This document shows, piece after piece, positions 24,690 through 36,359 of a stretch of DNA of 64,000 nt. Position 1 is the first letter of the stretch. Each line of letters starts with the position of its first letter. A model generated the notes under the pieces. The model made no database searches and had not been told where the DNA came from. It saw only the letters and a list, made by a program, of their open reading frames with translations. The position numbers and the translations under genes were made by a program. The DNA comes from Cordia subcordata (Eukaryota; Streptophyta; Magnoliopsida; Boraginales; Cordiaceae). The stretch is from NCBI GenBank assembly GCA_028554755.1, contig JAPTOF010000005.1:17706001-17770000 (forward strand), in the 5' to 3' direction.

Positions 24690-24938
24690 GGGTTCGTTTG
24701 TATTGACTTTTTTCAAAAGCGTTTTTTTAAACAGTTTTTGAAAAATAATTTTTTGTAAAAAGCTAAAAATTCTTACTTCTAAAAAATATTGTATTTGAAT
24801 TTTTTTTCCAAAGTTTCAATTTTTTTAAAATCCAAATCAAATAATTATCACAAATTTAATACACTTTTTAAAATATATATATATATTTTTTTAAAAAAAA
24901 AATCAATTCAAAAGCGATGCGATCCAAACGGCAATGCC
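24690..24938. mobile_element. MITE, family 1, inverted neighbour copy
   Basis: Starts GGGTTCGTTTGTATTGAC after TAA and ends near GATCCAAACGGCA. Its interior is the reverse complement of the copy at 24258-24482, so the two form an inverted pair about 200 bp apart. The right boundary is uncertain. Confidence 0.6.
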
Positions 24939-25191
24939 ATTTGACAACTCACCTGAGCTCTCTCAAAGCCCATTTCAGTCTTCAAACATCACATGTCCCG
25001 ACTCCTGAACAGCCATGCTGGCCATTACACCAATTATCTATTATTAATGTTCCTTAGCTAGATTAATTTAGTCCAAAACCAATTATACACGCAGTTTACG
25101 TAAACAGTTTCATTTTGTATGTTTCTTCTTGTCAACAAAAGTTTTTTTTGTCAACAAAGTTCCATTCATCATTTGCTACAGCAAGCACACC

Positions 25192-28100
25192 ATGACAATC
25201 AAAGCTGAAAAAGAGCAGAGAAAACCCAACAAAACATCAAGAAAAACTAAGAAAGATTCAGTTTCTGTTCAAGTCAATGATGAGAAAACACCTCTGCTAT
25301 TGCCAAAGAAGAGAGAAAGCAGTTCTTATGAAGAAAATGGTGAAGGGTTCAACGGAGCTTCATACATTGGTGCAGTGTTCAACTTGTCAACCACCATTGT
25401 CGGTGCTGGCATCATGGCTCTGCCTGCCACCATGAAAGTTCTTGGAGTTGTGCTTGGGGTTCTTACTATTGTGTTGGTTGGATTCTTGACTGATTTTTCA
25501 GTGGACATATTGTTGAGGTTCAGTAAGGTTTCAGGGTCTGTTTCATATGGAGGTGTCATGGGTGATGCATTTGGAAACTTGGGTAGAAAATTGTTGCAAG
25601 TTTTTGTGGTGATTAATAATATTGGTGTGCTCACTGTTTATATGATTATACTTGGTATGTGTTTTTCTCGTCAAATGTGTTTCAGTTGTTAATGTTTTTG
25701 TTATCGCTTTGAAGCTTTTATAAACTCCTATCTGTACAACTTTTAGGCTTTAGCAGTAAACCACACTAAAGAAAACCTTATCCATTAGGTGGGATCAACT
25801 ATACCCATAGGAAGTTATCACCTTAGCGTACATGTTTATCAAGAAGCTAACAATTGTACAAATTAACTTATTAATTATAGTTTTGGTAAACTTTTTGAGT
25901 TTGGAAGGACTATTGAGATTCTGGAGCAGTTATGCACTTTGCTGAATAAGGATAGAATGAATACTCTCTCCCAAAAAAATTGCCATATAACTGGCCTTTA
26001 GCCTCCTTCGAGACCAAAAAAATGGAATTATCACCTATTCATTTATAATGTGCAACATACCCCTCTCATGCAAGTCTTATCTACTTTTAAGCTTGCACGT
26101 AGATAGTGTTAATGTTAGCAACACCACTCTATAAAGTTAAATTTTTAGATGAGGTGCTAACTTATAATCAATATCACAAGTACCTGTCGAGGCCTACCCG
26201 TTCCTGTCAAATGTTATTGGCAGTATTTATGAGTGTTTCTGGTGTTTTATTTATGAAGCTGATGTGCTATCTGGAACAACTTCAAGTGGAATTCATCACG
26301 CTGGGGCGTTGGAATGATGGTTTGGAGAGCACTGGTGGACTGGACGTGCTTTTGTTCTTCTTGTCACAACTCTTGCTGTGTTTGCTCCCTTGGCATGCTT
26401 CAAGCGTATTGGTAGGTGTTAATTCTGTTGGTTTTCAATTCCAGTAGAGCACATGATCGGCATTGTTAATTTTCTTCTTTCTTTTAGTGGATGTTTCATA
26501 TTAGCATTTTGATTTACCTAATTGATTTGTTTCACTAATGAACAAATTGTTGCTAATTCTACAAGTCTTAATCGAAAGTAAAATTCAATTAGTTCAATTG
26601 TTAGTTTGTGAATCAGATCCTACTTAAGACTTGTGCATAGCAGAGAGTTTCGTGCACTGACTAGCCCATTATTAGTTGGGTCAGATTTTCCGTAAGCATG
26701 CACATAAGTGGTAATTGTCTTGCCTCTGTTCTGGTTTTGATTGTTTCAGTCTTCTTCTTGGTCTTTTTCTTTTTTGTTTAGTATTCTTGTTGAATTTTTA
26801 TAATTTAAAGCATTTTTGGGTTGATTAGAAGATTGTTTTAGTTGGCTAGAATTGATCAGAAGATCCTTTCAGTGGGCTAAAATCCGTTACTTGAATGAAT
26901 AGATCTTATGGACTTGATATTGGGATCTCAAACGCTATTTCACCTGCTGCTCTCTGCTTTTCATCTCTGTTACAATTCCTCGTTCGCTTTTCTAATCAAA
27001 TTGTATTGTGCGGTTATCATGAAGAAGCTTGGGAACCCTTTAAATCCATCCCAAGCTGCCAAACCAAGTGAAATATTCTTACAAAGAAAATGGAAAAAGA
27101 AAATGAAAAGACTGAAATGTTAAGAGGAGCTTATAGAAGCAAATAAATAATATTACTAAAGCAAACGCTTCGGGTTAATTACATTTGCTTTTTGAAATTC
27201 AATCTTTTTCTTTATTGGGTGATTTACTGTATTTTCTAAGCGATTTCTATGATTTTATGGTTGCAGATTCTTTGAGATTCACATCTGCGATAGCAGTCGC
27301 ACTGGCAATTGTGTTCCTTGTCATTACTGCAGGGATCACGGTCTTTAAATTGATCGGTTGTAGCATCAGTATGCCCAGACTGCTTCCTCATGTTACCGAT
27401 CTTAATTCGGTTTGGAGACTCTTCACTGTGGTTCCTGTTCTTGTGACAGCATACATCTGCCATTTCAATGGTAGGCATTCACATTTCAAATATATAGCCT
27501 CAAGAACATGCTTATCAGATTCTCGCCATAACAAAGTACAGAAATTATTCATCAATTGAGTGATAGAGTTTCAAAAAAAAAAATTTGTCACTCTGCAGAA
27601 GAATTGTTCAATTTTTAGCCAAGGAAAACATACATTTATTAGCATCTCAGACAGCAGGGGGTACTTTATTCATAAAGCCTACTAATATATTGTTTTTAAG
27701 TTTTCCCTTGTGTAAAAGAATTTTCAGATTCAACCCAATGATTAACAGCTTCCTAATTTTGAATCATTTAACATCATTTTAGTTCTTTTTTGCCAAAATA
27801 ATGTATGATAAGTTTGTTTTTTTCTGAGAGAACATTTGTTACATTAGTAAGATTTTCCTTTAAGAGATGATTGTAGAAGAAATCTTCTGCAGTGCACAGC
27901 ATTGAGAATGAGTTGGAAGACCCTTCTCAGATAAGATCAGTTGTCAAGACTTCACTAGCCATGTGCTCAACCGTTTTGTTTTGGTCAGCGTCTTTGGGTT
28001 CCTTCTCTTTGGTGACGGGACTCTTGATGATGTCCTGTCCAACTTTGACAGGAACCTTGGCGTTCCATATTCTTCCCAGCTCAATGACATTGTTCGTGTT

Positions 28101-28739
28101 AGCTATGCTCTTCACCTCATGCTTGTCTTTCCTATCATACTGTATCCGGTACGCGTAAACTTGGACGGCCTGCTCTTTCCATATGCAGGACCTCTGGTTT
28201 CAAGTAACTGCCGCTTTGCAACAATTAGTACTGCACTCTTGTGTATAGTATTTTTTGCTGCTATCTTTATTCCCAGTATCTGGGATGCTTTCCAGTTCAC
28301 TGGGGTAACTACGGCAGTTTGCCTGGGATTCATCTTTCCTGCTGCTATTGCTTTAAGGTAAGCAGATTTAATTTTTGTGAAGTTGAATCGTGCTTGCAAA
28401 TGACAAGATATATCATAATCTTTCTGCTAGCCTCTACCGTGACATTGTAGTTTAACAATTCGTTCAATTCCAGAACTTATTGATGGGCAGTTCATCCATT
28501 TTCACTCAAACTCCCTTGATCAATACTATAGAATATACCAGTAGTATATAACTGAATATTCATTTCTTCCCCATTCTGAGTTTTGCCATCCTTACTTCAG
28601 GGATGCTCACGGCATAGCTACACGCAAGGACAAGATTTTACCCATTTTCATGATTGGAATAGCTGTATTTGCAAGCCTAGTGGCCATATACAGCGATGCT
28701 TACACAATGTTCAAAAGGAATGCCTCCCCAAGCGAGTGA
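25192..28739 (+). pseudogene. AVT6-like: AVT6-type vacuolar amino-acid transporter, disabled (5 exons)
   Basis: Exons: 25192-25654, 26259-26411, 27267-27470, 27893-28357, 28601-28739, all GT-AG. The protein belongs to the SLC38/AVT6 family: a hydrophilic N-terminus, then GAVFNLSTTIVGAGIMALPA as the first membrane segment, and about 10-11 segments in all (for example FIPSIWDAFQFTG near the end). Two lesions break the frame. TGA at 26315-26317 (codon 174) sits where relatives have GLU/GLY before WFGEHWW. In exon 4 the frame shifts by one base at a run of four T (27974-27977), within STV..VLVSVFGFLLFGD. With one more T the exon would be 466 nt and all phases would join, giving about 474 residues, normal for the family. 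Splice sites and the last exon are intact, so decay is recent, or the lesions are assembly errors. The first in-frame ATG is 25192. Confidence 0.8.
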
Positions 28740-29315
28740 TTAACGTCCTAGCGTCAGATGATCAGGAGAAATAACGTTTTCACGCTCATCTGCAGAATGT
28801 TGCAAACTGATCATAGATATCTGAATTGAGCATATATGTTCTGATATAGCCTAAAACTTTTGAGGGCAAGCAGTGATCAACTAGTACTGCAGCTTCAGGC
28901 ACTTCTCTTGAAGCAGAGCTGTTGTCCAGATATTGTTTTATGTCATTTGTTGTTTACTAGTTTTTGTTCTGTTGTAGATAGCTGAAGCTCTGGCAATGGA
29001 ATTTATGCAGTTTGGTCACACTATTGCCTTTCTAAATTTGTGTAGCCATCTGTGCAGGGAAGTTAAAACAACACCACCACCTTGATTGATTGTAAGCTAA
29101 GCTCTCTGAAATTGGGAATTCTTTGTTTATGGTGATTGTATGGTTATATTTATGTGGATGTTAAGTTGCCACCTCATTTTAAAATTATATAAAAGTTATT
29201 GGTGTATTTATTTATTATATTAGTTTTGCACGTGGATCGTTTTAATATTTTTAAATGGATGACTATGAGTTTCGAATTTGAGGCCTTTAATTGTTAAGCT
29301 TTGATACTATATTAA

Positions 29316-29463
29316 GGTTTGTTTAGATTGACTTTTTTTTTTTAAATTCTTTTTTTTTTAAAGAAAAAATACTTTTTTCTCAGAAAATGTATATTATTTT
29401 TTCAGTAAGTATTTAGATTGGCTTCTAAAAAAGTTAAAATTCTAGAAAACCTCAAATACAACT
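29316..29463. mobile_element. MITE, family 1, 3' truncated
   Basis: Left end GGTTTGTTTAGATTGAC after TTAA, then a typical interior up to CTCAAATACAACTTA. The right inverted end is missing. Confidence 0.5.
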
Positions 29464-29804
29464 TATGCAACAACTCAGCAATTTTCACAACTATATATGA
29501 CCAACAAAACTTTATCACCGAAAAAATCATCATATCATCTCATTGTAACATTCTTCCTTTCCTCTACAAGACTGATTACACTCTCAAACAGTATGCTAAG
29601 AAAGGAGAAAGCGCTTTCTCCCAAGGATCATTGTAACATTACTGATGTTACTCAATAACTCCCAAGGATCACTTACTGTCCTCTGCTGGCTCAACGACTT
29701 CCGGCTCCGAGCCTTCGGCAGAGCCTGGATTAGACCCTGATTACACGAGCTTCTACTTCTCACAAGCTCACATGAAACTGGTTTGTAAGTATACAAATAA
29801 CTAA

Positions 29805-30460
29805 GAGCTAGTTTGGTTTTCCATTTTGGAGAGCTAAACTGATTTTTAGAATTTAAAAGTTTGTAAAAAAAAAAAATGAGGGTGTTTGGTTTTACATTCT
29901 AAAAGTTGTTTTTGATTAAAAGTTAACTGAGTTTTGACTTTTTTGTTTGCTTTTTTACATTTTTAACTTCCTTGTTTGCTTTTTTACCAACGGTTTTTTA
30001 ATATATTTTTTGAACAAAAATATCCTCTTTAGTTTTTCATTATATCAATAGCTACCCCACTTTTCCTATCCCTATTTTATTTAATTTGGCATTCTTAGCT
30101 TCCATTAAATTGCAACGATCTATAGTTTTATTTTAGCTAATATATTTTATTTTTGTTTTAATATTTTGAATTATAACTATAATTTTTTGAAGAGATTTTT
30201 CAAACAAATAGAAATATGAATCAAATAGTATGGTATAGAAAGCGAACAATGTTAGTTTTAAATGTCCATTTTAGTAATTTATACATCAACGGTTATTTTC
30301 AAATACAAAACCAAACACCATCTCATTTGGTAAAAGTTTATTTCACATAGAAATAACTAAAGACATTTTTGTTTTCACCAAAAGTCTATTTGACTAAAAG
30401 TTTATTTTGAAAAGGCCTTTTCACAAAATTAAATTTCTCAACCGGATGCCAAACTCGCTC
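29805..30460. mobile_element. MITE, family 4 (GAGCTAGTTTGG ends), 656 bp
   Basis: Left end GAGCTAGTTTGGTTTTCC; right end on the minus strand GAGCGAGTTTGGCATCC. Flanking TAA at 29802-29804 and 30461-30463 gives a 3-bp target duplication. The interior has secondary inverted stretches (GGTGTTTGGTTTT near 29882; AAAACCAAACACC near 30308), so it may be a composite or one element nested in another. Confidence 0.75.
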
Positions 30461-31872
30461 TAAATAGTTAACTTAAATTATTAGTTATATCCACGAACGA
30501 AACTGGTGCTTGCGGTGCATGCAATTTGCTTAGTTAATACTTGATAGAGGACATCCCAGTTAATTTTGATATTTAAACTTAGTATTTCTCTTTTCCCCCC
30601 CAAAAAAAAAAAACACAACGTCTGGTTCCTTATTATTCGTCATGGTCATTAACATATATCGTGTACCTTTCATTATAATTCAATGAAAGACAGTACTCTT
30701 TCATGGTATCAAACAACTCACACTATTACAATATATGCATGTATGTAATATCAGTTTTCAAATAATTTTGTCACTAGCTAGCGTTTTATTCAGTAATCCT
30801 CAAATATTCGAGTCAGGTCGACCTATCATGGTGTCTACCAATTCAATTTTCTCTTAGACATTATTCTTACTCAAAAGAACCTTACCAGTACGACAAATAT
30901 TTATAGATGGTAAATTTTGTCAAATTAAAATAGCATCAGTTCAAACAAATAAAATTATACTAACTAAAATGATGGTCCCGTTCAATTATGCAAAGTTCCA
31001 TCAAATATCATGATATTATTTTATAGATTCCATGCCATCAACTCACTTGTTTATGCTAGTGGGATAACTTTGTTTTATTACAAATGTCAATTTTGGCGTC
31101 TAGCAAAAAGAAAAAAAAAATGGAAGTACTTAGTGGTTGATGATGATCACCATCTCTTCAATTCATCATTAAAATTTAAGTATGACAATAGATTGTTCTA
31201 ATTAATTTTGTCCCTAGTTAACTACTATTTTTTCATCTATTTGTTTTTATTGAATAGCTTGTTTGTCAACTTAGAAAGTTGTTAAATATAATGCAAATGT
31301 TATGATATTGAAACTTAGCAAATGCTTCCCACTTGTCCGCAATTTAATTAAAGAGATGGACTTTTATATTTTGCTAGATTATAAGAAAAGCTCCATGGGG
31401 TCAATCTAATAATAGCTGGACTCTATTTGACCTAAAAAAAGAGGTTAACAGTTTGGTCTTATATTTTATGTATTAAGTGTTTTGGAAGTAATAATGGGCT
31501 TTCAAACTATAGAATGATATTTTTAAGAAGAAAAGATAGAAATATAACTTTTTCACATAAAGTAAATAGTTTTTCAAAAAAAAAATTCAGAAAACGTAAC
31601 AGTTAAAAAGGTCTGCTCAATAGTTTTCAAACTTCGACTAGAAAAGCTAATATAAATTGAGTCCTTCTTTCAAGAGCTAAAAAGATTAAAAAAAAAAAAT
31701 AGAAGACAATTATGAGGAGTGTGAGTTCTACAATTATGATGTAGAGAACGGTAATATTGTATGTATGTTTGTATTTGTGTGAAAAAAAAAAAGTCCTCTA
31801 TATTTGCCTCCAAGTAGCTGAATATATTTCAGAGTAATTAACCGCTGTATTACAAGGTTTATAATTTTAAAA

Positions 31873-31968
31873 TAAATCTAATATTATTGAGGTAAAATGA
31901 GTTCTTATATATCAATAAAAAAAATCTAATATTATTGAGGTAAAATGAGTTCTTATATATCAATAAAA
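31873..31968. repeat. 48-bp perfect tandem duplication
   Basis: Two adjacent identical copies of a unit beginning AATCTAATATTATTGAGG and ending ATATATCAATAAAA. The identity points to a recent duplication. Confidence 0.9.
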
Positions 31969-32537
31969 AAAAAAGTGACATATTTATAAAGTTATTCATG
32001 CCATGCACTTACTTCAACTTCCCTTCTCTCTCCTACTCGTTAACACAAAAATGTCGAAAGCCATGCATAGAATTGCCCATCGCATAGATAAGCTAAATTT
32101 CAACTAAGGAGAAAACTAAAAGTCCTTTTTCACATGGAAAGCACATAGATAAGCTAAAAATTTTTAGACATGCAGACCCACCACCCCCCTCGATCGGCAG
32201 AATTGCAAAACTTTTCTCGCTTAATATACGGCGGCAGACAAGCGCGAAACACTGACATCTCCGAAGCCATGGTAGGGCTACGCATTTCCCATTTGCTACC
32301 ATGCTCAAGCCACTTTAATTACTCGTGTGTGTAGCTAGCTAATATATGAACTTTGAAAAAAATCAGGTCCCTAAGATGTACGCTCGAGTGATAAAAGTAG
32401 GAGGAGAATAATGTTTATGATCTGTGTTGGAGTTTTGTCGTTTGACCTTGGATTAAAAGCCTTGACTGAAGTTGCATATATGTGTTAAAGACGCTGGCTC
32501 TACTCAAGATAAGAGTAGGAGGACGAGGAAAGTGTTT

Positions 32538-32763
32538 GGGTACGTTTGAATTAGTTTTTTTTCAAAAAAAAAAAAAAACTCAATTTTTTTTAAAAAATTA
32601 TATTAAATTTGTAATAATTATTTGATTTGACTTTCAAAAAAGCTAAAACTCAAATACAGCTTATTTCAAAAATCAAAATTTTTAACTTCTCAAAAAAATC
32701 ACTTTTCAAAAGTTGTTAAAAAAAAAAAAAAGACACCTTCAAAAAAGTCAATCCAAACAAGCC
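32538..32763. mobile_element. MITE, family 1
   Basis: Left end GGGTACGTTTGAATTAG; right end on the minus strand CGGCTTGTTTGGATTGAC. The interior shares the TTAAATTTGTAATAATTATT core with other copies. No clear target duplication. Confidence 0.65.
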
Positions 32764-33203
32764 GTTTATGATCGAATTCGAGTCTTGTCTTCTGTTTCTT
32801 GGATTGAAAGTCTTCATTGAAGCTGCCTATATGTATTCAAAATTTGCTAATTGATGACTGGACTCACCATCTAGCTAGATCCTCACCATCACAATAGACT
32901 TTGAAAATTTTGACCGTTCTCTCTCAAATTTCACACAGTAGCTATCCTAAACCACTTCTGCTACGAAGTTTCAAGCCAAATCATTTATGGGAGCAACAAT
33001 CATGAACTGTTAACGTTATTAATCATAATTATATTAATAACTCATAATTATTTAGTCTTATTTATATTCTTATAAAACTATAAACAAATTCATTCTGTCA
33101 TTTTGGACATAGACGTATGCATATATTATTGACAAATTATATATTAAGGTCAGCTTACAAAATCATAGGTTATTCAGCTAAATAAGAATTGATATGAGAT
33201 GGA

Positions 33204-33430
33204 GGGCCTGTTTGGATTGACTTTTTTTTAAAAACAAAGACTTTTTTCTTAAAAAAAGCTTTATTATTTTTTCAATAATTATTTTTCTTGATTTTAAAAA
33301 AAGTTAAAAACTCAAAAAAAAAGTTCAAATACAACTTTTTTAGAAGGAGAAATTTTTAGTTGTAAAAACAAATAGTTTTTCAAAAGTTATTAAAAAAATA
33401 CTTTTAAAAAAAACCAATCTAAATGGACCC
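33204..33430. mobile_element. MITE, family 1
   Basis: Left end GGGCCTGTTTGGATTGAC; right end on the minus strand GGGTCCATTTAGATTGG. 227 bp with poly-A/T tracts. The flanks do not show a clean TAA duplication. Confidence 0.75.
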
Positions 33431-33762
33431 GAAATCCATATTTCGTAAGATGTTATCAATATTGGCCATCCATGTGTAACGCATCATATCCGTTTTTTCT
33501 TTAAAACAATAAAAATAAAAAAAAGAAACTCTAAACCCATTAAACTTATTATGGTATTCATTGAAGACAATAAATTAATGAATACAATAAACTCATTTGT
33601 TATAGCTTCAAGTTTTAGATGATATGGTGATTTATGATACTAGAGTCTCGGGTACTAAAATTACAATGGATTCAAGTCCTCAATGTTATTTATTAAAAAG
33701 AACATGGATATCCCCACAAAATATTTGATCCAACTAGGGAAATGAGGAGGCTTGGTAAAAAT

Positions 33763-33775
33763 ATAATATAATATA

Positions 33776-33801
<26 letters not shown>
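33763..33801. repeat. AT-rich microsatellite
   Basis: ATAAT units followed by a TA dinucleotide run. Confidence 0.9.
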
Positions 33802-33806
<5 letters not shown>

Positions 33807-34389
33807 TATGAATCCTTCTAACATAATTTAAACTTTTAAAATGCATCGATTATAATTTAATAAACAGTTCGATAACCTTGATTCACTATTATCCATCTAC
33901 ATGCATCGATTCAAGGGGTATTAGAAAATATTTCCTTATTTCTTATATATAGAAAAAAAAAAAAGGACATTGTTAACATTCTCCAAAACTAGGTGGACAA
34001 ATAATTTTTTCAAACTCAAAAGGATTTTTATACCATCTGCCCTCCGATCTACCCAACTACAGATTCTCATAAAATTTAAATTCAAGTAATCATACTAAAA
34101 ATAATAATTTAAATTATTCCCTAAACTCTTCATGAAAGATTTAAATGCAATGACTACGAAGTACATATATTTTTATATTTCAGAGGATTACTCGGAATTG
34201 ATCAAACTCTTTGGCCAATAAATTGTCTCGAAATCCTAGTATCGTTAATCTGACTGAAACATGGAATGACACGAAATTTTATGTGAATGCCAATAAAATT
34301 GCTCCCCGGCCTACTTTTTGGTCCCCTCAACATTTTCTAATTAAACATGATAAATTAACGGTCAATATTAGAACCCTAGTCTTTAAGCT

Positions 34390-34449
34390 AATTTGACTTG
34401 GGAATGTGAAACCATATCTTTGACTTGTGTGCATATATACTCTATAAAG
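34390..34449 (+). promoter_or_regulatory. Candidate promoter of the RGF/GLV peptide gene
   Basis: A TATA-like stretch (TATATACTCTATAAAG, about 34434-34449) lies 81 bases before the ATG, which fits a short 5' UTR. Two W-box cores (TTGACT at 34393-34398 and 34420-34425) sit 27 bases apart just upstream. W-boxes bind WRKY factors; regulation by them is inference only. Confidence 0.4.
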
Positions 34450-34529
34450 TCTGTATATATTTTATTTTCTAGCATTCTATTCGTAGATGCTTCAACAACA
34501 AACATACCACAAGAGGAAAAAAGAAAAAG

Positions 34530-35215
34530 ATGTTACCTCTAAGAGTATTGAGCTTACTTTTGCTCTTGATTTTGCTTTTGCATGCATGTTCCTACCAAGG
34601 TAAATTATGTATCCCCAAATTCTTAAAACTCATTGCATGCATCTTTTTTTTTTTTTTGGAAAAAAAAAACCCTTGATAGAGATTTGAGTTCACACTTAAA
34701 ATATAGAGTCATAAAATTATATGTTAAAGCACTCGTTGAAAAAAATCGACCATGAAGTTTTTATATTCCATGCTTGGCATGCATTTGTTCTAAAATGTAT
34801 TTTAATTTCTTTCCTTCAAAATATTTTCAGGTGGGAATCTTGCAGCTGCTGGATCCAGTCATAGAGAGGTAATCAAACTATCTGAACATATCTACTACTC
34901 TCTATATAGTTGGCTATGGTTTATATTACTTGAGTGATGTTTCATTCGCTTTAATATGTATGATAAGAATTTATATATTGAATGTTATATCTAATTTTGT
35001 TTCTTTTAAAGGTTACGATGAAGAACGTTCTACGAGGAAGAAAAATAGCGTCAGCTGATTTTATCATGAGAAAAATGGAAGAAAAGATGGGGTCAAATAT
35101 AAAAGGTCACCAAAGTGTTAGGAGTTTGCTTCCTGAAGAAAACGATATGTCTGGATTTGTTGCTTTCAGTGCAGATTACAAAGGGCCAAAGCGCCATCCG
35201 CCTAAGAATAATTAG
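34530..35215 (+). CDS. RGF/GLV/CLEL secreted signalling peptide precursor (3 exons)
   Basis: Exons: 34530-34599, 34831-34868, 35012-35215, all GT-AG and in phase, giving 103 residues. The N-terminus is a signal peptide (MLPLRVLSLLLLLILLLHAC). A variable basic middle follows, and the C-terminus ends ADYKGPKRHPPKNN. That tail matches the ROOT MERISTEM GROWTH FACTOR/GOLVEN/CLE-like family, whose mature 13-residue peptide starts at an Asp-Tyr that is tyrosine-sulfated and carries HPP..N at the end. Here the likely mature peptide is DYKGPKRHPPKNN, with proline sites for hydroxylation. Known members act through leucine-rich-repeat receptor kinases in root meristem maintenance and gravitropism; which role applies here is not visible. 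Too short and split to stand out as one frame. Confidence 0.9.
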
Positions 35216-35448
35216 ACACGCATAAATCAGAGCAAATGACTCGAAGGAAAACAGAAAAAAAAAAAAAAGAAAAAGAAAAAGGAGCAGTTCTTACAAGCTA
35301 GTAGTTTGTCATGCGGTGTTATATTTCCAACGTTTACATAGTTTTTTTCTTTTTTTTTTTTCTTTATAGGAAGTTCTTGGTGTTAATTACCTTTTTTAGT
35401 ATAGACTTGTTAACAAGCCTTGTGCTAAAGTTTTGGATGTTGTAATAT

Positions 35449-35480
35449 TAGCATGAGCAATAAAAGATGCTCGTATATGT
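35449..35480 (+). terminator. Candidate polyadenylation region of the peptide gene
   Basis: AATAAA at 35459-35464 lies 245 bases after the stop. It is embedded in a small potential hairpin (GAGCA ... TGCTC), followed by T-rich sequence. Confidence 0.45.
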
Positions 35481-36314
35481 ATTTATCTTGTAATATTAAA
35501 GGTTGTTTCATCAAGTTATGAGATTTAAATTTTTTGGAACAAAAAACTATATTTCTTTTTTCAAATTCAAAGAAAGCTGAAGACAGATTACAACTAAAGA
35601 GAATCTATCTCAAAACCTCTCACACTTAAAATGAGAACATACTGCTAAATTACTATAGGTATTCGGAAAAAAAAATTAATGTTTTAACTATTAGTTCTTT
35701 GTTTCTCACATATTTTGCTCTTTCATTATTGTTGCTATATAAAAGATTTTCACTGCTAAAACTAACAACTGACTCTAGGGACCAATTTGATATAAATTAC
35801 AAAGTTTGGGAATTACCATCATCCCCGTAAAAGTTTAGGGACATTCAGTGAAAAGTTGGGGGACCATATATTTGCCCCATCAAAAACACACATATATGTA
35901 TAAATAGTTTGTAACTGATGATAAGCCGGAAAATTTTTTATTCCTTTTTTGCATTTTTGTTAACATATGATGTTATATGAGCCCAATTAATCCAACACTC
36001 TTTTGCATGATAAGAATTCATATTAGTTATCAAATTTTTTTTATTTATATGATAAAATATACAAATAGTATACACAAGAAATTTAACGTTTATTTGGAAA
36101 ACGCAGCATCTGACCCCAACTCACATAACACAATCAATAAGTGCATTATTAAGATCCTCTCTAAAGGCAAAGGCATGATCTGTATAATGTCTGGAATGAG
36201 GATAATAGTATACTAGTCTAGAATTAATGTATGTTTTGTGAGATGCAGTCATTGACTTTGTTGTTTGCTTTAATTTGCAGTTTAATGAAAGCAAAATAAA
36301 TAAATAAAGGAATC

Positions 36315-36318
<4 letters not shown>

Positions 36319-36355
<37 letters not shown>
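36319..36355. repeat. AT dinucleotide microsatellite
   Basis: About 18 AT units in an uninterrupted run. Confidence 0.95.

Positions 36356-36359
<4 letters not shown>

Larger units (their letters stand above)
19594..25128. other. Intergenic, 5.5 kb, repeat-rich
   Basis: No gene found. Contents: likely promoter of the U-box gene (19.6-20.0 kb), a partial tandem repeat near 20200-20345, degenerate family-1 MITE-like stretches near 20680-20840 and 21790-21970, and clearer copies at 22233-22394, 24258-24482 and 24690-24938. 23460-23720 is less AT-rich but shows no recognisable frame. Confidence 0.6.
28740..34380. other. Intergenic, 5.7 kb, repeat-rich
   Basis: No gene found. Holds a truncated family-1 element (29316-29463), a 656-bp MITE (29805-30460), a 48-bp tandem duplication (31873-31968), two family-1 MITEs (32538-32763, 33204-33430) and an AT microsatellite near 33763-33801. 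Short open frames at 31010-31201 and 32093-32308 have no family features. Confidence 0.6.

Noticed and set aside
26106..26447. Open frame reading across exon 2 of the transporter in a different frame
   Set aside because: Lacks the conserved AVT6 residues, which lie in the frame joined by the splice phases; it is open only because it is a shifted frame.
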